DNA of 64,000 nt from Panicum virgatum (GCF_016808335.1 NC_053138.1:14191900-14255899), one strand, 5' to 3'. Numbered from the stretch's first letter, positions 35,696 through 51,744 are shown. A program made the numbers and translations. The notes: generated by a model from the sequence alone, not told the origin.

Positions 35696-35705
35696 ATTTA
35701 TTATA
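35696..35705 (-). promoter_or_regulatory. TATA box of the RNA-binding protein gene
   Basis: Minus strand TATAATAAAT, about 230 bases upstream of the predicted donor. It would place transcription start near 35665. AGCCCA motifs lie nearby. Confidence 0.5.
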
Positions 35706-36016
35706 GCCCTTTCAGGGCCCAGGGAGACCGATCGAAGGCGGGCACCCCACGCACGACGCGGACTGACCGGCTGAGATTGAGCTGGGCTGACCAGGAAGTA
35801 CATGCGTGGTGTTGGGTTGTTGGCGGGCCAAGGCACAACAAGCAGAGCGGCCTGTACCACCACCCGTCTGGGCGTCTCGTCTCCTTCCCAGTCCCAGTTA
35901 TTACCGTTGCCGGAGGCGACCACCATTCATTCCCCCAGAGGAAAAGAAAGAAGAAACCATCAGCCAGGGCAGGCCCAGGTATAAATCCTTGCATTGTCAC
36001 ACATATCGGGCAGGTA

Positions 36017-36061
36017 TCAGACTCGGAAACAGAATGACGTGCGTACCGGCAGGCAAACGAA
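36017..36061. repeat. Left copy of 45-bp direct repeat flanking the Helitron
   Basis: Begins TCAGACTCGGAAACAGAATG and ends GGCAAACGAA. It is repeated at 38165-38208 with one substitution and one base missing. Bases 35706-36016 before it show no gene. Confidence 0.9.
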
Positions 36062-36062
36062 C

Positions 36063-38164
36063 TCTATATATGATTCCTGGACCAAACCGCGGGCGCCCGA
36101 TAGAGCCACGTCGCCCGTTAACCCACTAGCCGTTAGATCGAGCGCTCATGCAATTTGGTCCGTCCAATATGGGTCGGTTTGAATTCTCCCATCCGATTAA
36201 ACGTGACCGATCCATCGCGAACCTTCACGGGCCACAGCTTCTCTGCCCGCTCCCTCGCCCCCGCCTGCGCATTTCAAGTTGCACATCGCCGCCGGCCGTT
36301 TCCCACACCGGAGAGCTGGCCACGCCCACGCCGGTGAGCAGACACGACAGTTGCCGCCGCCGCCGCTCAGGCCGCACGAGGGACGCACAGCCCCACTGCT
36401 CGATGAGCAGCTGCCACCGAATTCGTCACCACCGTCACGGCCCCGGACTCCGCAGCACGACGTCGCTAGCCTGCATCCACCTACGGCTACGGGCCCGCAA
36501 GCTGGTGGCGCCAACGCTGTGCAGCTCCTCGATACCCTTGCTTCCTCCGGCAACTGAGCGTTTCCGCCAGCGCTCCCAGCAATAGAAGCGGCTGACATAT
36601 ATGGTGCCTACCAGCTGCTTGACGAAATGCCTACAAGTTAAGATGCTTAATAAAAAGGTAGAATTTTTTAGAGTAGTAGCCGAGTAGTACTTGGAAACTA
36701 ATTTAGGATGTAATGTATACATGTGCTATGATTCAGAGAACATCAATCAATTTTGATGAGAATGTTAAGAATTTTCAACATTAAAACGTCTTTTTGATTT
36801 CCTCTTCTACATACATCAGAGTCGTCTTTCACCTAGATTCCCTTTCATTTCCACTGGATCCTAATCTCCCATTATTGTGAAAATGTTTCCTTTGGGTGTT
36901 GGCTTTTTCAGGTTAAATGTACTATTCATACAATCGCAATAAACTGATATTCACAAAAAATTCAGATCAGTCCTGATATCATTTTCCTTGTGCATGCTTA
37001 CTGTATTTTCCAAACATTTCAGGTCATGATGTTCATGTATCATGAGTACGCAATGGTGCTGAAATGCTCAATTGATTTTTTTTTTGCATTAGAACTTTCT
37101 CTATGATTCTCTTATCCAGGAACCCAGCATGGTGCTCAGAGGTTCTAATTCATATTTGCCTCCTATGACAGATTTTGCAGCTTAAACAGACCTATTTGTT
37201 TCTTTAAAAATATGCATGAGAGTTATCCATTCATTTTGCCTGCATGCAAACATTTTTCCGTTGAATAATACAAGCTTGTACATGCAGTACCATGTGTTAG
37301 CATGCATCAAACCTAGCCTCAAGCTGTATCTCGATAAGATAAGCTAGCAGGAAGGTAGTTAAACTGGGATGGCGAAGATAACCAATGTGTATAATCAGTT
37401 TTTCTCTAAAAAATGTGTATAATCAGCTAAACTTTGAAAATTGGTAGTAATCCATAGACAGTTTTGTTAGACTCCTTATGAGTAGATCTATGCAATAGAT
37501 ACTGTGATGTTTTCGTAGAAAGTTTTTGTTGTATATATGTATCTATGGTTTTTAGGGTTTAAAAATTCTCTTAATTCATATCTATGGTAGGCTACTCTTC
37601 AGTTTTCTTGGTTTAATTTCAAGTTCATTAGATAACATATAATCGAGTAACTGATTTAATTTGGTTTACACTTATCAAATGGTTTATAAATATTTAAATA
37701 TATAATTTCCTTGGCTGCTTTCGACATGACAGAAGTAGGAACAATTTGAAGGACAACTCTTCAGTGACGAATTGCTTTTCTTACACTACAAAATTGGTTA
37801 TACTCTACTATCTTTCCAGCTTTGAGAGCTATGTCATGTTAGTTTTTTTCGATTTCAATTTGTGATTAGTGGTGTTTCTAATTCAATATCCATGTGCGCA
37901 GATATAAAAATACATGTGAGTTTTTTCTATATAAAAGTTTATAGAATAGCATGATCTCTCATTCTGACATGAACAACATTACTTCCATCAATCATCAAAT
38001 TAACTGATCTTCTAGCAGTAAAAAACTATCTGTGTATTCATAATTTCCTTGACCCTGAAAAGCAGATAAGTATTTTTTCATCTAAACTAAAAAATAATCA
38101 CATACACAACAAAACATCGACGCGGGATACGGGCCCAACGCGGCAAAGCCGCGGGCATTTCTAG
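36063..38164 (+). mobile_element. Non-autonomous Helitron
   Basis: The 3' end is diagnostic: a hairpin CGCGGC-AAA-GCCGCG at 38139-38153, then 7 bases and CTAG at 38161-38164, followed by T. The 5' end is put at TCTATATATGATTCC, followed by GCCGTTAGATCGAGCG-type sequence; this end is less certain because the base before it is C, not A. The element is about 2.1 kb and codes for no Rep or helicase. A GC-rich head (36230-36590) holds overlapping open frames of no known domain, perhaps captured gene DNA. The rest is AT-rich. Confidence 0.75.
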
Positions 38165-38208
38165 TCAGATTCGGAAACAGAATGACGTGCGTACCGGCGG
38201 CAAACGAA
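38165..38208. repeat. Right copy of 45-bp direct repeat flanking the Helitron
   Basis: Starts TCAGATTCGGAAACAG directly after the Helitron CTAG and matches 36017-36061. Confidence 0.9.
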
Positions 38209-40128
38209 TCGACGGCAGCGGTGCTATCCGCCGGCGAGCGAGAGAGAAAAGAGTTGGTCCAAGATTAGAGCTAATCTGCAAAAAATAGGGGCCAAATTGA
38301 AAAAAAAAACCCAAATCGTGATTAATATTCACGATCCAACTAGACGGCAACTCGTAAAATAGGGTATAATATGCGATCCAAATCAGGAGTAAATTGTAAA
38401 AGTGCGGGCAAATGCAAAATCCTTGTTCCCTTCTCCCCTATCCTCACGCGGTGGTGGAACTCCAGCTGCCTTAGCCATGGCCGACACGAGCACTCTTCGC
38501 GTCAAACACCGGCGTCCCTGATGCGTTGGTTGCCGGTGTTTCTAGAAAGTCTATTTCTCATGCGCGCTGCTAGAGCGCGAGCTGTCACAGAAGAGGGTGG
38601 TGCTCATTACATGTGGGCCCGCGCACTGTGCTTCTCCAACCTTGAGCTCGCAATGGTGGTTGGCGGTGAGGTTAGAGTTGGGGGGTTGCCAGGGTCCGAT
38701 GGTACGGCCCTGGTGGGAGGGGAGCGGCCGGCGGCAGGGGTGGTGAAGGGCAGCGGCGGACCTTAGAGTTTAGGGTTCCAGGATTCCAATAGCCACCAGA
38801 CCTAAAGAAGGGGGTTAGAGTCGGCGGCAGACCTTAGGGTTCGGGGTTTCAGGGCTCCAATGGCCACCAGACCTAAAGGAGGGGGCTGGTGGCGGTCCTT
38901 AGGGTTCGGGGTTCCAATGGACACCGGACCTAAAGGAGGAGGCCGATGGCGGCGGCGGCCCAACGGTGACATGTTGGCCGGCGGAGGGCTGCGCTTCTAG
39001 CCGCCTGTGTCATTGGAACCACATTTCACAGACACAGATGATTCCACAGTGTCATTCACTGAGATCGGGAAAATCTCGAGTGGTCAATATTTACAGTTCT
39101 AATATTGCAATTATTTGGGCCGGTGGCAAGGGCGTCGACATCAGTGTTTGTGATGAAATCTATTCCACTCGCATATGCGAGGAATAGACGTTCACAGTGT
39201 TTCGGTGGGAGGTGAGAAGTAGCAGACCGTTCTCATGCCCTCCGTGGTGCGAGGCTGTCGAAGGCTTGACGGCTCCCCTTCGTCAAATGTTCCGCTTGAC
39301 CTCGCGACGAGCCACCACCGCGGTGACATGGGCGCTGAGATGGTCCTGTGCCGCTGTGCGCAGAACGGCGTGTGCCCCGATCCATCGTCCCGAACCTCCT
39401 GACGGCCGCGGCTCGCTGGCCGCTTTTGGTGCAGGCTGTTGTTGGCCATGGATTTGACTGCTCGGAGCCGCGAGGGAAGATAAGAATGCGTCCCGGATTA
39501 CAAGCTGGGCAATGGCAATCGACGGTACACGAGGAAACCATCGTGGAGCTTGGCAGCTTTTAAAACTCCCTGCTCTACAGGATCTCAACACTCGAAACTT
39601 GCCAAGGTTGCACACTGGCTGTTGGCAACTGCAACTCGAATGACTAAAAAGATCCATTTCCAGATACCAAAATTTTGAGCTAAAGAGCATGCAGATCAGC
39701 CTACAAATCCCAGCTGATGAAAACATTTGAGATCCATATAAAAAAGAAGACATCCGACAGTCCAACTCCCCGTCTCGTCCGCAACGATTGGACATTCCAA
39801 AGGGAAGCGACACCGCATCCGTCGCTGTTGCATTATTATGAAAAATATCTTCAGTTCATAAGTTAAGCCTTTCACTAGCGTCCTTTTTTACTCCAACAAA
39901 GTAGTATTTTCCATTAAAAAAATCAATTAATCGATACTTCAGTTGTGCACAAATGAGCACCATTTTCCGCCTGAATAGACGGCGTACAAACAACGGGGAA
40001 AAGAGGCCAGGAGCCCAACACTCTTGGGGTCACCTCTTATGAATTGCTTATATCATATGCCACTTCTTCCAGGCTAGTCCTGATGAAGCTGTGACCATAT
40101 AGCTAAGATGTGCAACCACTGCAGCAAG
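38209..40128. other. Intergenic upstream of the RNA-binding gene and downstream of the MAPK gene
   Basis: No gene recognised. A 176-codon frame at 39283-39813 (-) has no known motif. Bases close to 40128 are probably the MAPK 3' untranslated region. A minisatellite lies at 38760-38960. Confidence 0.5.
38760..38960. repeat. Three-unit minisatellite containing TTAGGGTT
   Basis: Three imperfect units of about 55-70 bp, each with CTTAG(G/A)GTT, a CCAATGGCCACC-like core and GACCTAAAGGAGG. Composition is purine-rich. Confidence 0.8.
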
Positions 40129-44288
<4,160 letters not shown>

Positions 44289-44446
44289 CCCCGCTCACCG
44301 GATCTCCCACCGAACCGCCGCCCAAGCACCGCTTCCCTCCCTCCCGCAGCACTCGACACCCGCCCTCGCAACCACCGGGCCCTACGCGGCAGCACACGGC
44401 ATTCGCTGCCCCACCACAGAAGCCGCGCGCGGGGCCGAGGGGATCA

Positions 44447-44469
44447 GGGGGGGGGGGGGGGGGAGGGGG
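44447..44469 (-). repeat. Homopolymer tract in the MAPK 5' leader
   Basis: Seventeen G, one A, then six G on the plus strand, so the MAPK transcript would carry a long C-run in its leader. A TATA-like TCATATAAC (minus, 44691-44700) supports transcription from near 44660. The tract is prone to length change. Confidence 0.8.
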
Positions 44470-44700
44470 GTGGCGCCGCGCCGCCGACGCGGGTGGGGAG
44501 CGGCCGCAGCAGCACCCGGCGGGCGGGTTCAGGGATGCGGGGCGCTGGCTCCTCCGCCGGCTCCTCCTCCCGATCTCGCGTGCGGCGCGGCGCTCTCGAG
44601 AAGAGAAGCGGAGCGGAGACGGGGGTCGGGGAAAGAAGAAGTTGCAGAAAGGGGGAGGAGATTTCTTCCGTGTGCTCGTGGCTTGTTGCCGTTATATGAT

Positions 44701-45879
44701 GGCGGGGGCCGGGGCAGACCGCGCCGTGGGTGCGGGTGGGTGGCTCGCTGGCCGGCTCCCCGCCGTCCGATCTGCATCTTTGCGTGATCCACCGCCCGCC
44801 CATCTACCCCCTCGAGTTCACCAACGCCTGGCTGGTGGCTTCTGAAAGCGCACTGTCCAAATCTCATTTCGGAATTTAAATAAATTTAAATCTAGCACCC
44901 GGCTAAAACGAAAGGCGTATAGTTAGTCTCTGTTGCGTTCGTGTCGGCGCAAGGCACTTGCATCTGCGTTCTGCGGTCGGTGTGGGTTGGGATGATTTGG
45001 GGTCGGTCTCGTGGTGTGGCTCTTTCGTGGGGTGGTTTAATTAGGTGGCGGGCACCTGTGATGGAATTGAAACGCCAACTAATAGTAACCTTGCCTTCAA
45101 ATCACACTACTTTGGCCTAGCTCTAGCTTGCTTGAAAGTTAAAACCAGCCTCTAGAGTCCAGACAGTCTCTAGCAGACCAGTCGCGCTCCCTGCTCCTGC
45201 AAAGAGGAGAAATCTGCGGAAACCCAGCTGCATCCAGCATCCTGCCGACCCCTCTATGTGTGTCTACGTACGCCGGACGCAATGCAACAGCAACACGTGG
45301 GGCGTCTAACTGCGAGCGCTGCGCATCACGTGCCGGTGCGCGCGAACCACGGACAGGTAGAGGCAGACGCGCTCGCGCAACACTGCAGCATCAATCCTCC
45401 TGATCGGTGCCCATCTCGGCATTGATTCTGGCATTCAGATTTCATAGCCGTGAGCCGTCAGGGATAAAATCTGGAGGCCGCCGCACAGTTCGTGGCTGTA
45501 CCGCCTCTAGGCTCTTATCCGCGGATCGTATTTACGGCCACGGAGTCGTCGTCAACAAAAGGAGAAAATGAAATGCTTGCTGGCTGGCCGCTAGTAATTC
45601 TGGCGTCGACCCGTCGTCTGCAAAAGGAGAGGACGACCCCGGCCGTGCCCGTCACAGAATCTGCTGGATGTCGCGTCGGAATGGCCTTCACACACACGCG
45701 CGAACGCACAAAACAATCGCTTGTCCGCCACCGGCCACCAGAAAAAGGAAACCCAACCGAGCTGGGTGCAAAGTCAGTGGCGCCTAACGCACACCACACA
45801 GCGCCGCGGCACCGCAGAACAAAAGAGTGATAGGCAGGCAACGGACACCACAGAATAATCAATCATCAGCCGATGATGA
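44701..45879. other. MAPK upstream intergenic region
   Basis: No gene recognised. A 112-codon frame at 45492-45830 and its antisense partner show no domain. Confidence 0.5.
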
Positions 45880-46062
45880 AATCAGCCTTCTATGATTATA
45901 TTGGTAATAATTCGGCAAAGGGGGGATTATTCAGAGCAGGCTCAATGGACGATGGGGATGGAATAGCTGTTGGATGGTTAGGACATCCTGTCTTTAGAGA
46001 TAAAGAAGGACGCGAGCTTTTTTACACCGTATGTCTACTTTTTTTGAAACATTTCCGGTAGC
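45880..46062 (+). pseudogene. psbB: Nuclear plastid DNA insertion: psbB (CP47) fragment
   Basis: The plus strand encodes [18 protein letters not shown], then [15 protein letters not shown], then [12 protein letters not shown], which is a conserved lumenal-loop segment of the photosystem II CP47 apoprotein. A frame change follows at a T-run (GAGCTTTTTTACACC), but the bases continue to match the gene to ACATTTCCGGTA, where similarity stops. The fragment is about 180 bp with no promoter and no start, so it is a dead plastid-to-nucleus transfer. A recent insertion is suggested by the high protein-level conservation. Matching is from memory of the CP47 protein, not a search. Confidence 0.88.
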
Positions 46063-46462
46063 TCATGCGTATCTCATCACAATTTCACAATGTACAATTG
46101 TATAGTAACGCGATGTTTTCGTAGTTATCCAGAACAATTTATTCTGGCTTTAGTTTCTATATACAACAAGCTAGAACCAAAAGAAATGAAAAAACGATCA
46201 ACTATACAATATGCTGCCCCTTTTAATTACCTTGCAGATACATACATACATGAGCTGCAAAAGCAAATGCTCCCACGAGGTTGGTGGGTACGCGGCAGTG
46301 TCGGTTGCATACTCGCATGTGATGGCTGCTGCACCAATGATCTCCCATGAGCCAACATGATACCACTAAAAAACATGGATTCTGCAGGGAGCGACTCTAA
46401 ATCCACATGGAGACCTGTACGGCCATACCGGATCTTTCATCGAAACCGAGTGAAGCTGCTAC
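46063..46462. other. 3' flank of solanesyl diphosphate synthase
   Basis: Likely contains the 3' untranslated region of the synthase. An 86-codon frame at 46090-46350 has no recognised domain. Confidence 0.5.
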
Positions 46463-49400
46463 CTACTCAATCCTCTGGAGATTGTATTGAACAACCTTCT
46501 CAAGGGTGCTTCTGAACTTGCTCCTCGGAAGGCACTGCAGGTTCTGTATGGCCAGGTCGCCTTTCTCCTTCGCGAGCTCCTGGGCCCTTCTGATCCCGCC
46601 GCTCCGGCGAACCAGCTCCATTGCTGTGCCAAGGGAGCCAGGTTCGCTGAACTCAGAATCGATTATCTCCCGTAATCGTGGCTCTTCTTGGAGAGCGAAA
46701 ATGACTGGGGCTGTCAGGTTTCCCTTGGCCAGATCGCTGCCTGCTGGTTTGCCGAGTTGCTCAGCTGATTGGGTGAAATCAAGAATGTCATCCACTACCT
46801 GGAAGGAGAGCCCAAGATTCCTGCCGTATTCATACATCTGTTCACATATAGTGGTGCCGACACCGCTGAATATGGCGGCAGACCTTGTGCTTGCTGCGAT
46901 CAGGGAAGCGGTTTTATAATAGCTCTTGAGCAGATAATCATCAAGGGTGACGTCACAGTCGAAAAGAGTGGATGCTTGTTTTATCTCACCACTGGCAAAA
47001 TCCTTGATTACCTGGTACACACCATTCTTTTGTTATTGAAGAGAAAGCATTTAGGATTTTGAAAGCAGATGAGAGCTCTCTCTCAAGTCCTTTAGTACCT
47101 GGCTGATGAGCTTGATAACTTCAATGTTTTCTAGGTTTGCAAGAAACCAAGAAGACTGCGCAAACATAAAATCACCGGCAAGCACAGCCACCCGTGTGCC
47201 ATAGAGCTGATGGATCGTCTCTTTTCCTGCAAATGATCAGATCTAGCTTAGAATAACTCGGTCAACTTATTGATACCCTCACCAAACCATTAAATTATGA
47301 TGGATAGCACTGAGTGGAAAGGAAAGAAACATGAAGCTGCCTGCATCAGGGATGCGACAAGGAAAATTAGAAAGGAGAGGTGCAAAAATGAAATCCATAT
47401 TTGTTATTTCCAAAGTAACCAATGTCTCCAAAGCAGAAGGAACAACAGAAATCACTAGAAGATAGATGTACCATGCACAGCCATCGCCAGAAAACATTAA
47501 AGAAATGTTTGTAAGAGATTTTAACAAAAACAAAAAAGAGCATGATGACTACTGAGAATATGACTGACTTTTTAATGAATAAACATTTTACACACCTCTT
47601 CGCATCCCACTATCATCTATGACATCGTCATGTATTAAACTTGCAGTATGAATCATCTCTATTATCTCTGCCAAGCGCTGATGTTCTGTAGTTAGCTCCC
47701 TGCATGGCAAAACAAAAATATCTGAGTACATAATGTTGAAGATTCTAATACAAAGTGATAGATCTGACATGGTGAAAGGAACTTACGACAAAGCAGCTAA
47801 TTCAGCAGTTGCTCTGGACACCAGAAAAACTAAAGCTGGTCTTAATCTCTTTCCACCAGCACCAAAAATTTGTTCCGCTGCAGAAACTAAAACTGGATTT
47901 TCTGCACCAACAAGCTGTTGAAGCTACATCAGTTATTACTGTGGCATATAGGATCCCACTAAACATGAGCGGTTAGAAAACAAAATCTTCAATAGCCATA
48001 TATAGCAGTTGCATATTGCAAGTGCAGGCATACATATTTGATTGTAATGCTCTAAATATCTTCCTTAATTATACAAAGAAAAATGAACTATGAATGAAAG
48101 CCTTTGAATCCGTCTTTGGATAGCTCTTAAGTAAGATACTTTTGTATTCTGCATAACCAAAAATGCTATTATGAGTACACCGCCCACATTTTCCCAAAAA
48201 CTTAAGCTTTTGCAAGAGCAGATTTGTCCATGAAACTTAGAATGTTATGAAAGCTCAAGGTCTTAGTCTGAGACTTGGCCATGATATGTTTAGGATAATA
48301 GTTGTGACCCCTTCATGTCAATATCATAGGCATGAGGAGGTCTAGGGCAGTGGAAGTATGTGTGCTTGTTATTTTACAGCCAGTTACTTGAGACTTTAAT
48401 TGAATAGATGCATAAAACTAAACTTTAAAAACTATAAATTCTGGGGGGGGCATGTCAAAATTCAAGAAACGAACTAAAGTTTGCAGGATAAGACAAAACA
48501 CTCAAAGAGGCAGCAAAAGAAGTCATGGATGCCATAAAAAATAATAACCACCAGCAAATTTGCAAAATCCATCTGTCCACTTGTGGTGTTCTAAGCTCCA
48601 AGTCATCAAAATATGAGGCCAATATATGACGACATGTCGCCTTGAAAGGGATGGAGGCAACTGTTAATGTCTTTAATCATCTCTAGATTCCTGTCATTTT
48701 GCAGGCCACTTTCAAGAACTGGTGCGGCCATGCATACTTGCTGATAGCATATGATGGTTACTTATTTTACTTTGGATTTCATTGAATATTTTTCCTTCCA
48801 TGAACTATGAGAACTCGGGAACATGTCAGAGACAGTCAATTTCAGATGATATAGCCAGTAAACAGCATGCCGGGTATAACATCCGGAGCACTTCTAAACA
48901 AAAACCAAACGATATATGCAACTTTTTGGATGCAGATACGTAGAATGTGAGTATCGATTATTGAACTTTATCATACTTAGTCACATCACAACTATATACT
49001 TGATTACTTGTGGTTATCAATTGCACTCAGAAAAGAAAAGGAGACAGTTGGATGCGTGCATAGCCTAAACATGCACTCTCTGGAAAAGTACCCTTAATGA
49101 TGTGGCTAGTAGACGAAGCTCACCGATTTGAGATTGTTGTTGAGGTTCAGCAGGTCGTCCGAGACGACCTCCAGCAGCGATGAAACAGAAATGCGCTCAG
49201 GGACGCTCGCTGCCGTCGCAGTAGGAATTGTCTGCGGGGGCACGCCAACTGCAGCAAGGCCTGCACAAACACATCGGTGTAAGTGACTAGGCCTCACCAG
49301 TCTGAAATCAAGCTAAAGCACTAGGAAGCGTAATAGTAATTGAGTAATTGAGCAGCGGAAACAGAGAGGGGAACAGCATACCAGGCTGGGTGGCGGGTAA

Positions 49401-49547
49401 GGCAACGAAGCAAACACATGGCGTGCGCCGCCGCCTCGGCGCCGCTGCCGCGCGCGTGACTGGCCAGCTGCAGCGGCAGGATGCCAGCTTCCCCAAATCA
49501 AACGCCTTCTTGCTCACGGACACCCCGGGGCAGCTCAGAGACAGCAT
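46463..49547 (-). CDS. SPS: Solanesyl diphosphate synthase, plastid-type
   Basis: A 403-aa trans-prenyltransferase in six exons (minus): 49382-49547, 49124-49260, 47787-47914, 47596-47699, 47099-47226, 46463-47011 (1212 bp, phases consistent). It extends a prenyl chain from farnesyl or geranylgeranyl diphosphate with isopentenyl diphosphate to make the C45 tail of plastoquinone. Both aspartate-rich motifs are intact: DDVIDD at 168-173 and DDILD at 295-299, with [10 protein letters not shown] upstream. Residues 1-60 are Arg/Ser/Ala-rich with few acidic residues, as in a plastid transit peptide. The start was chosen as the first ATG heading that peptide. Substrate chain length is inferred from family similarity. 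The final exon is long and intronless. Confidence 0.93.
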
Positions 49548-49631
49548 CTCGAGCAGAGCAAGAGACGCAGCAATCCAAGAAGAAATCGGTTGGAGTTGGA
49601 ATTGGAGATCCCAAGGACCAACTTCGATTAT

Positions 49632-49711
49632 TACTTGACTGCGATTGGTTTCCCAAGGACCAATCTCAAAGAACCCTCTTCGTGGGACGATACTTGACTG
49701 CGATTGGTTTC
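49632..49711 (-). repeat. Duplicated 21-bp segment in the synthase leader
   Basis: TACTTGACTGCGATTGGTTTC occurs at 49632-49652 and 49691-49711; each contains ATTGG, the CCAAT box on the gene strand. A TATA-like ATATTTAAG lies at 49816-49824, so the repeat would fall in the leader or core promoter. Confidence 0.7.
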
Positions 49712-49824
49712 GTGTGCGAATCAATCAACCTGCTGGTGGTTGAGATTTCCCCCCTATCTCTCTCGCTGGTCGCTGCGGAGCGGAGGTGGAGTGGGAGCTC
49801 CAGGGGCCTGCGGGACTTAAATAT

Positions 49825-51461
49825 GGATGGAGCATGCGGAGGCGAAAGGGGGAATTGTGTATCCATGCTGGCCATAGGATCCAGGAGCTTGTGTGTGACT
49901 GTGAGCTAGGGGAGGAGGGAGGCTCGACCGCTCGAGCGTGAGGCCAGCCAGCTTCGGACGATGAAAATTGAGAACTGTTCGGCGACGTTTTGCAGTTTGG
50001 CTCCTGAAATTCTCTCTAATTGCGTGTACTCGAGCTAGACGACGAACCCGCCACCTACTAACAAGGTCAGTGGATCAGTGATCACTGATCACGGTACTGT
50101 TTTTGCTACATGTATTTATTTATTTATTTATTTATTTATGATCTTCCATTGCTCTTGCCGTGCTGAATGACTGGAGGCCTGAGAAAAATCTCCATTTGTG
50201 CCTAAAACATCGACATCGTCGATGAGCACCAAATGCTACTGGAGTGCCAGATTTAACCACGTCTCGTCCGGGCACGGGCAGCAGCGAACAAAACAGCGGC
50301 CAGGCCAGGCCGGCCATGGCACGGTCAGGCGGAGCGCTCCGGTTCAGAGACGTCCGTCAAAATGGTTGCGGCGAAACTCGTGACGGGCTCCCGTTCCCTT
50401 GGCGCCACAGAGGCAGACGGGAACGTGTGCTGGGGGAAGGGCCGACGTGGACGAACGGGGATGGTTGGTTCGCGGTACGCGTACGCCGCGACTCCGACAA
50501 GGACACGCGCGTGGCCGGTCTCGGCCGCCACAGTTGCCGCTGCCCCTGGCCGCGGGCGCGTCGTTCGCAGCACCCGCGCCCGTGCGTCTCTGCTCCTCGA
50601 CGACGACGAGCGGACAGGAGAGTTTGCAATCCACACTGCAGCATGGCACGGAGCTGCCTGTGCGCGCCGGGGCGGTCGGGCGGAGGCTGTCAGATCGTGC
50701 GGACGATGCCGACGACGACGCCCACCCCGCGACTGGGCTGGTGATGACTACTCGTACTACCCTCGCCGCGACGCTGGCCGTGCAGCAACCCAAGGGCCAA
50801 GGCTGCCCCCGGCTTGGATTCTTGGTCGGACAACCGCACGGGCCACAGAGTAGCCTAGAAGGCTAGAACTCCACAGGAACGCACAGACGACGCTGGCATG
50901 GCGATGGTACACTTCTTCGAGCTCGGCCTTGGAGGCTTATGCCGACGATGTCTCACCGCGCGCTAGATCTGGATCCGGAACATGTGCATGAATCGCTCCG
51001 CATGCCCTCGTATCGTATGGACTTAACCGAATGACGGGAATGACATGGAATTGACTTGGAACGGCTTGGAATAGTTCTCTTGATCCATATCTGGAATCAT
51101 TCCCTACCCGGAATGAATCCTATACAACTGAACAAGGCGTGAAAGAATTTGTGGTTGGGAGCTCCAAGCTCCGTGCTCTGGTCATGTTGTGTCACCATCG
51201 TCTGTTCGATGATTCCGTGGAAGGAAGAACTTAAGATGGTTCAGCGGGCCGATGCATTCATGTAAACCGTAGATGCAGTGAATCTGTACGTCATTTTCTC
51301 TAATTATAGAATTTTGCAAGGTGCATAACTGAAACAGTGACTTTTACTGGTAATATTCATAGGTTTGTATTATATTTTTTATTAAAAACAAAAAAACAGT
51401 GACTTTTATACTAGTAATATTTTGGAATCCCACGTGGCGTATCACTCAAAGTCCACATTCA
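49825..51461. other. Intergenic between synthase and NAT10 genes
   Basis: A divergent promoter region. A (TTTA)n microsatellite lies at 50108-50138. Bases 50240-50870 are GC-rich with four long overlapping frames on both strands, none with a recognised domain; I do not call a gene. No other signal seen. Confidence 0.5.
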
Positions 51462-51610
51462 CCGTGTTCAGTTGGTGGGTAGGGTTCCAGCCCTACAGTA
51501 ATTCCCTCTCACACCATTCCAGCTCCAGCCTCCAGCCACCAGCCAGATAACAGTGTTTCTCTCTCACACTACTCTAGCTCCAGCCTCAAGCTCCAGCCTG
51601 CCGAACGCGG
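51462..51610. mobile_element. Possible small MITE upstream of NAT10
   Basis: Ends CCGTGTTCAGTTGG and CCTGCCGAACGCGG are approximate inverted repeats around a CTCCAGCC-rich interior. No clear target duplication was found, so this is tentative. The right end overlaps the 38-bp tandem repeat. Confidence 0.4.
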
Positions 51611-51671
51611 TGATTGAAATTTATCTTGTCGGAGCCTGCCTAACGCGGTGATTGAAATTTATCTTGTCGGG
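51596..51671. repeat. Two 38-bp tandem copies upstream of NAT10
   Basis: GCCTGCC(G/T)AACGCGGTG followed by ATTGAAATTTATCTTGTCGG occurs at 51596-51633 and again at 51634-51671, almost identical. Confidence 0.9.
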
Positions 51672-51691
51672 CCGCATACATCCATATTAAA

Positions 51692-51744
51692 AGCCCAGTG
51701 CAGTCTGGGCCTCACATCGGTCCGTGAAGTGCCCCCATATATTT
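51692..51744 (+). promoter_or_regulatory. Probable NAT10 promoter: Site II motifs and TATA-like box
   Basis: AGCCCA (51692-51697) and TGGGCC (51706-51711) are Site II elements, common in plant ribosome-biogenesis promoters. CATATATTT at 51736-51744 is a possible TATA box about 200 bases before the start codon. Confidence 0.5.

Noticed and set aside
39283..39813. 176-codon minus-strand frame
   Set aside because: No recognisable domain or gene context; may overlap the MAPK 3' region.
50244..50866. Four overlapping 150-166 codon frames
   Set aside because: GC-driven; frames on both strands, no domain or splice support.
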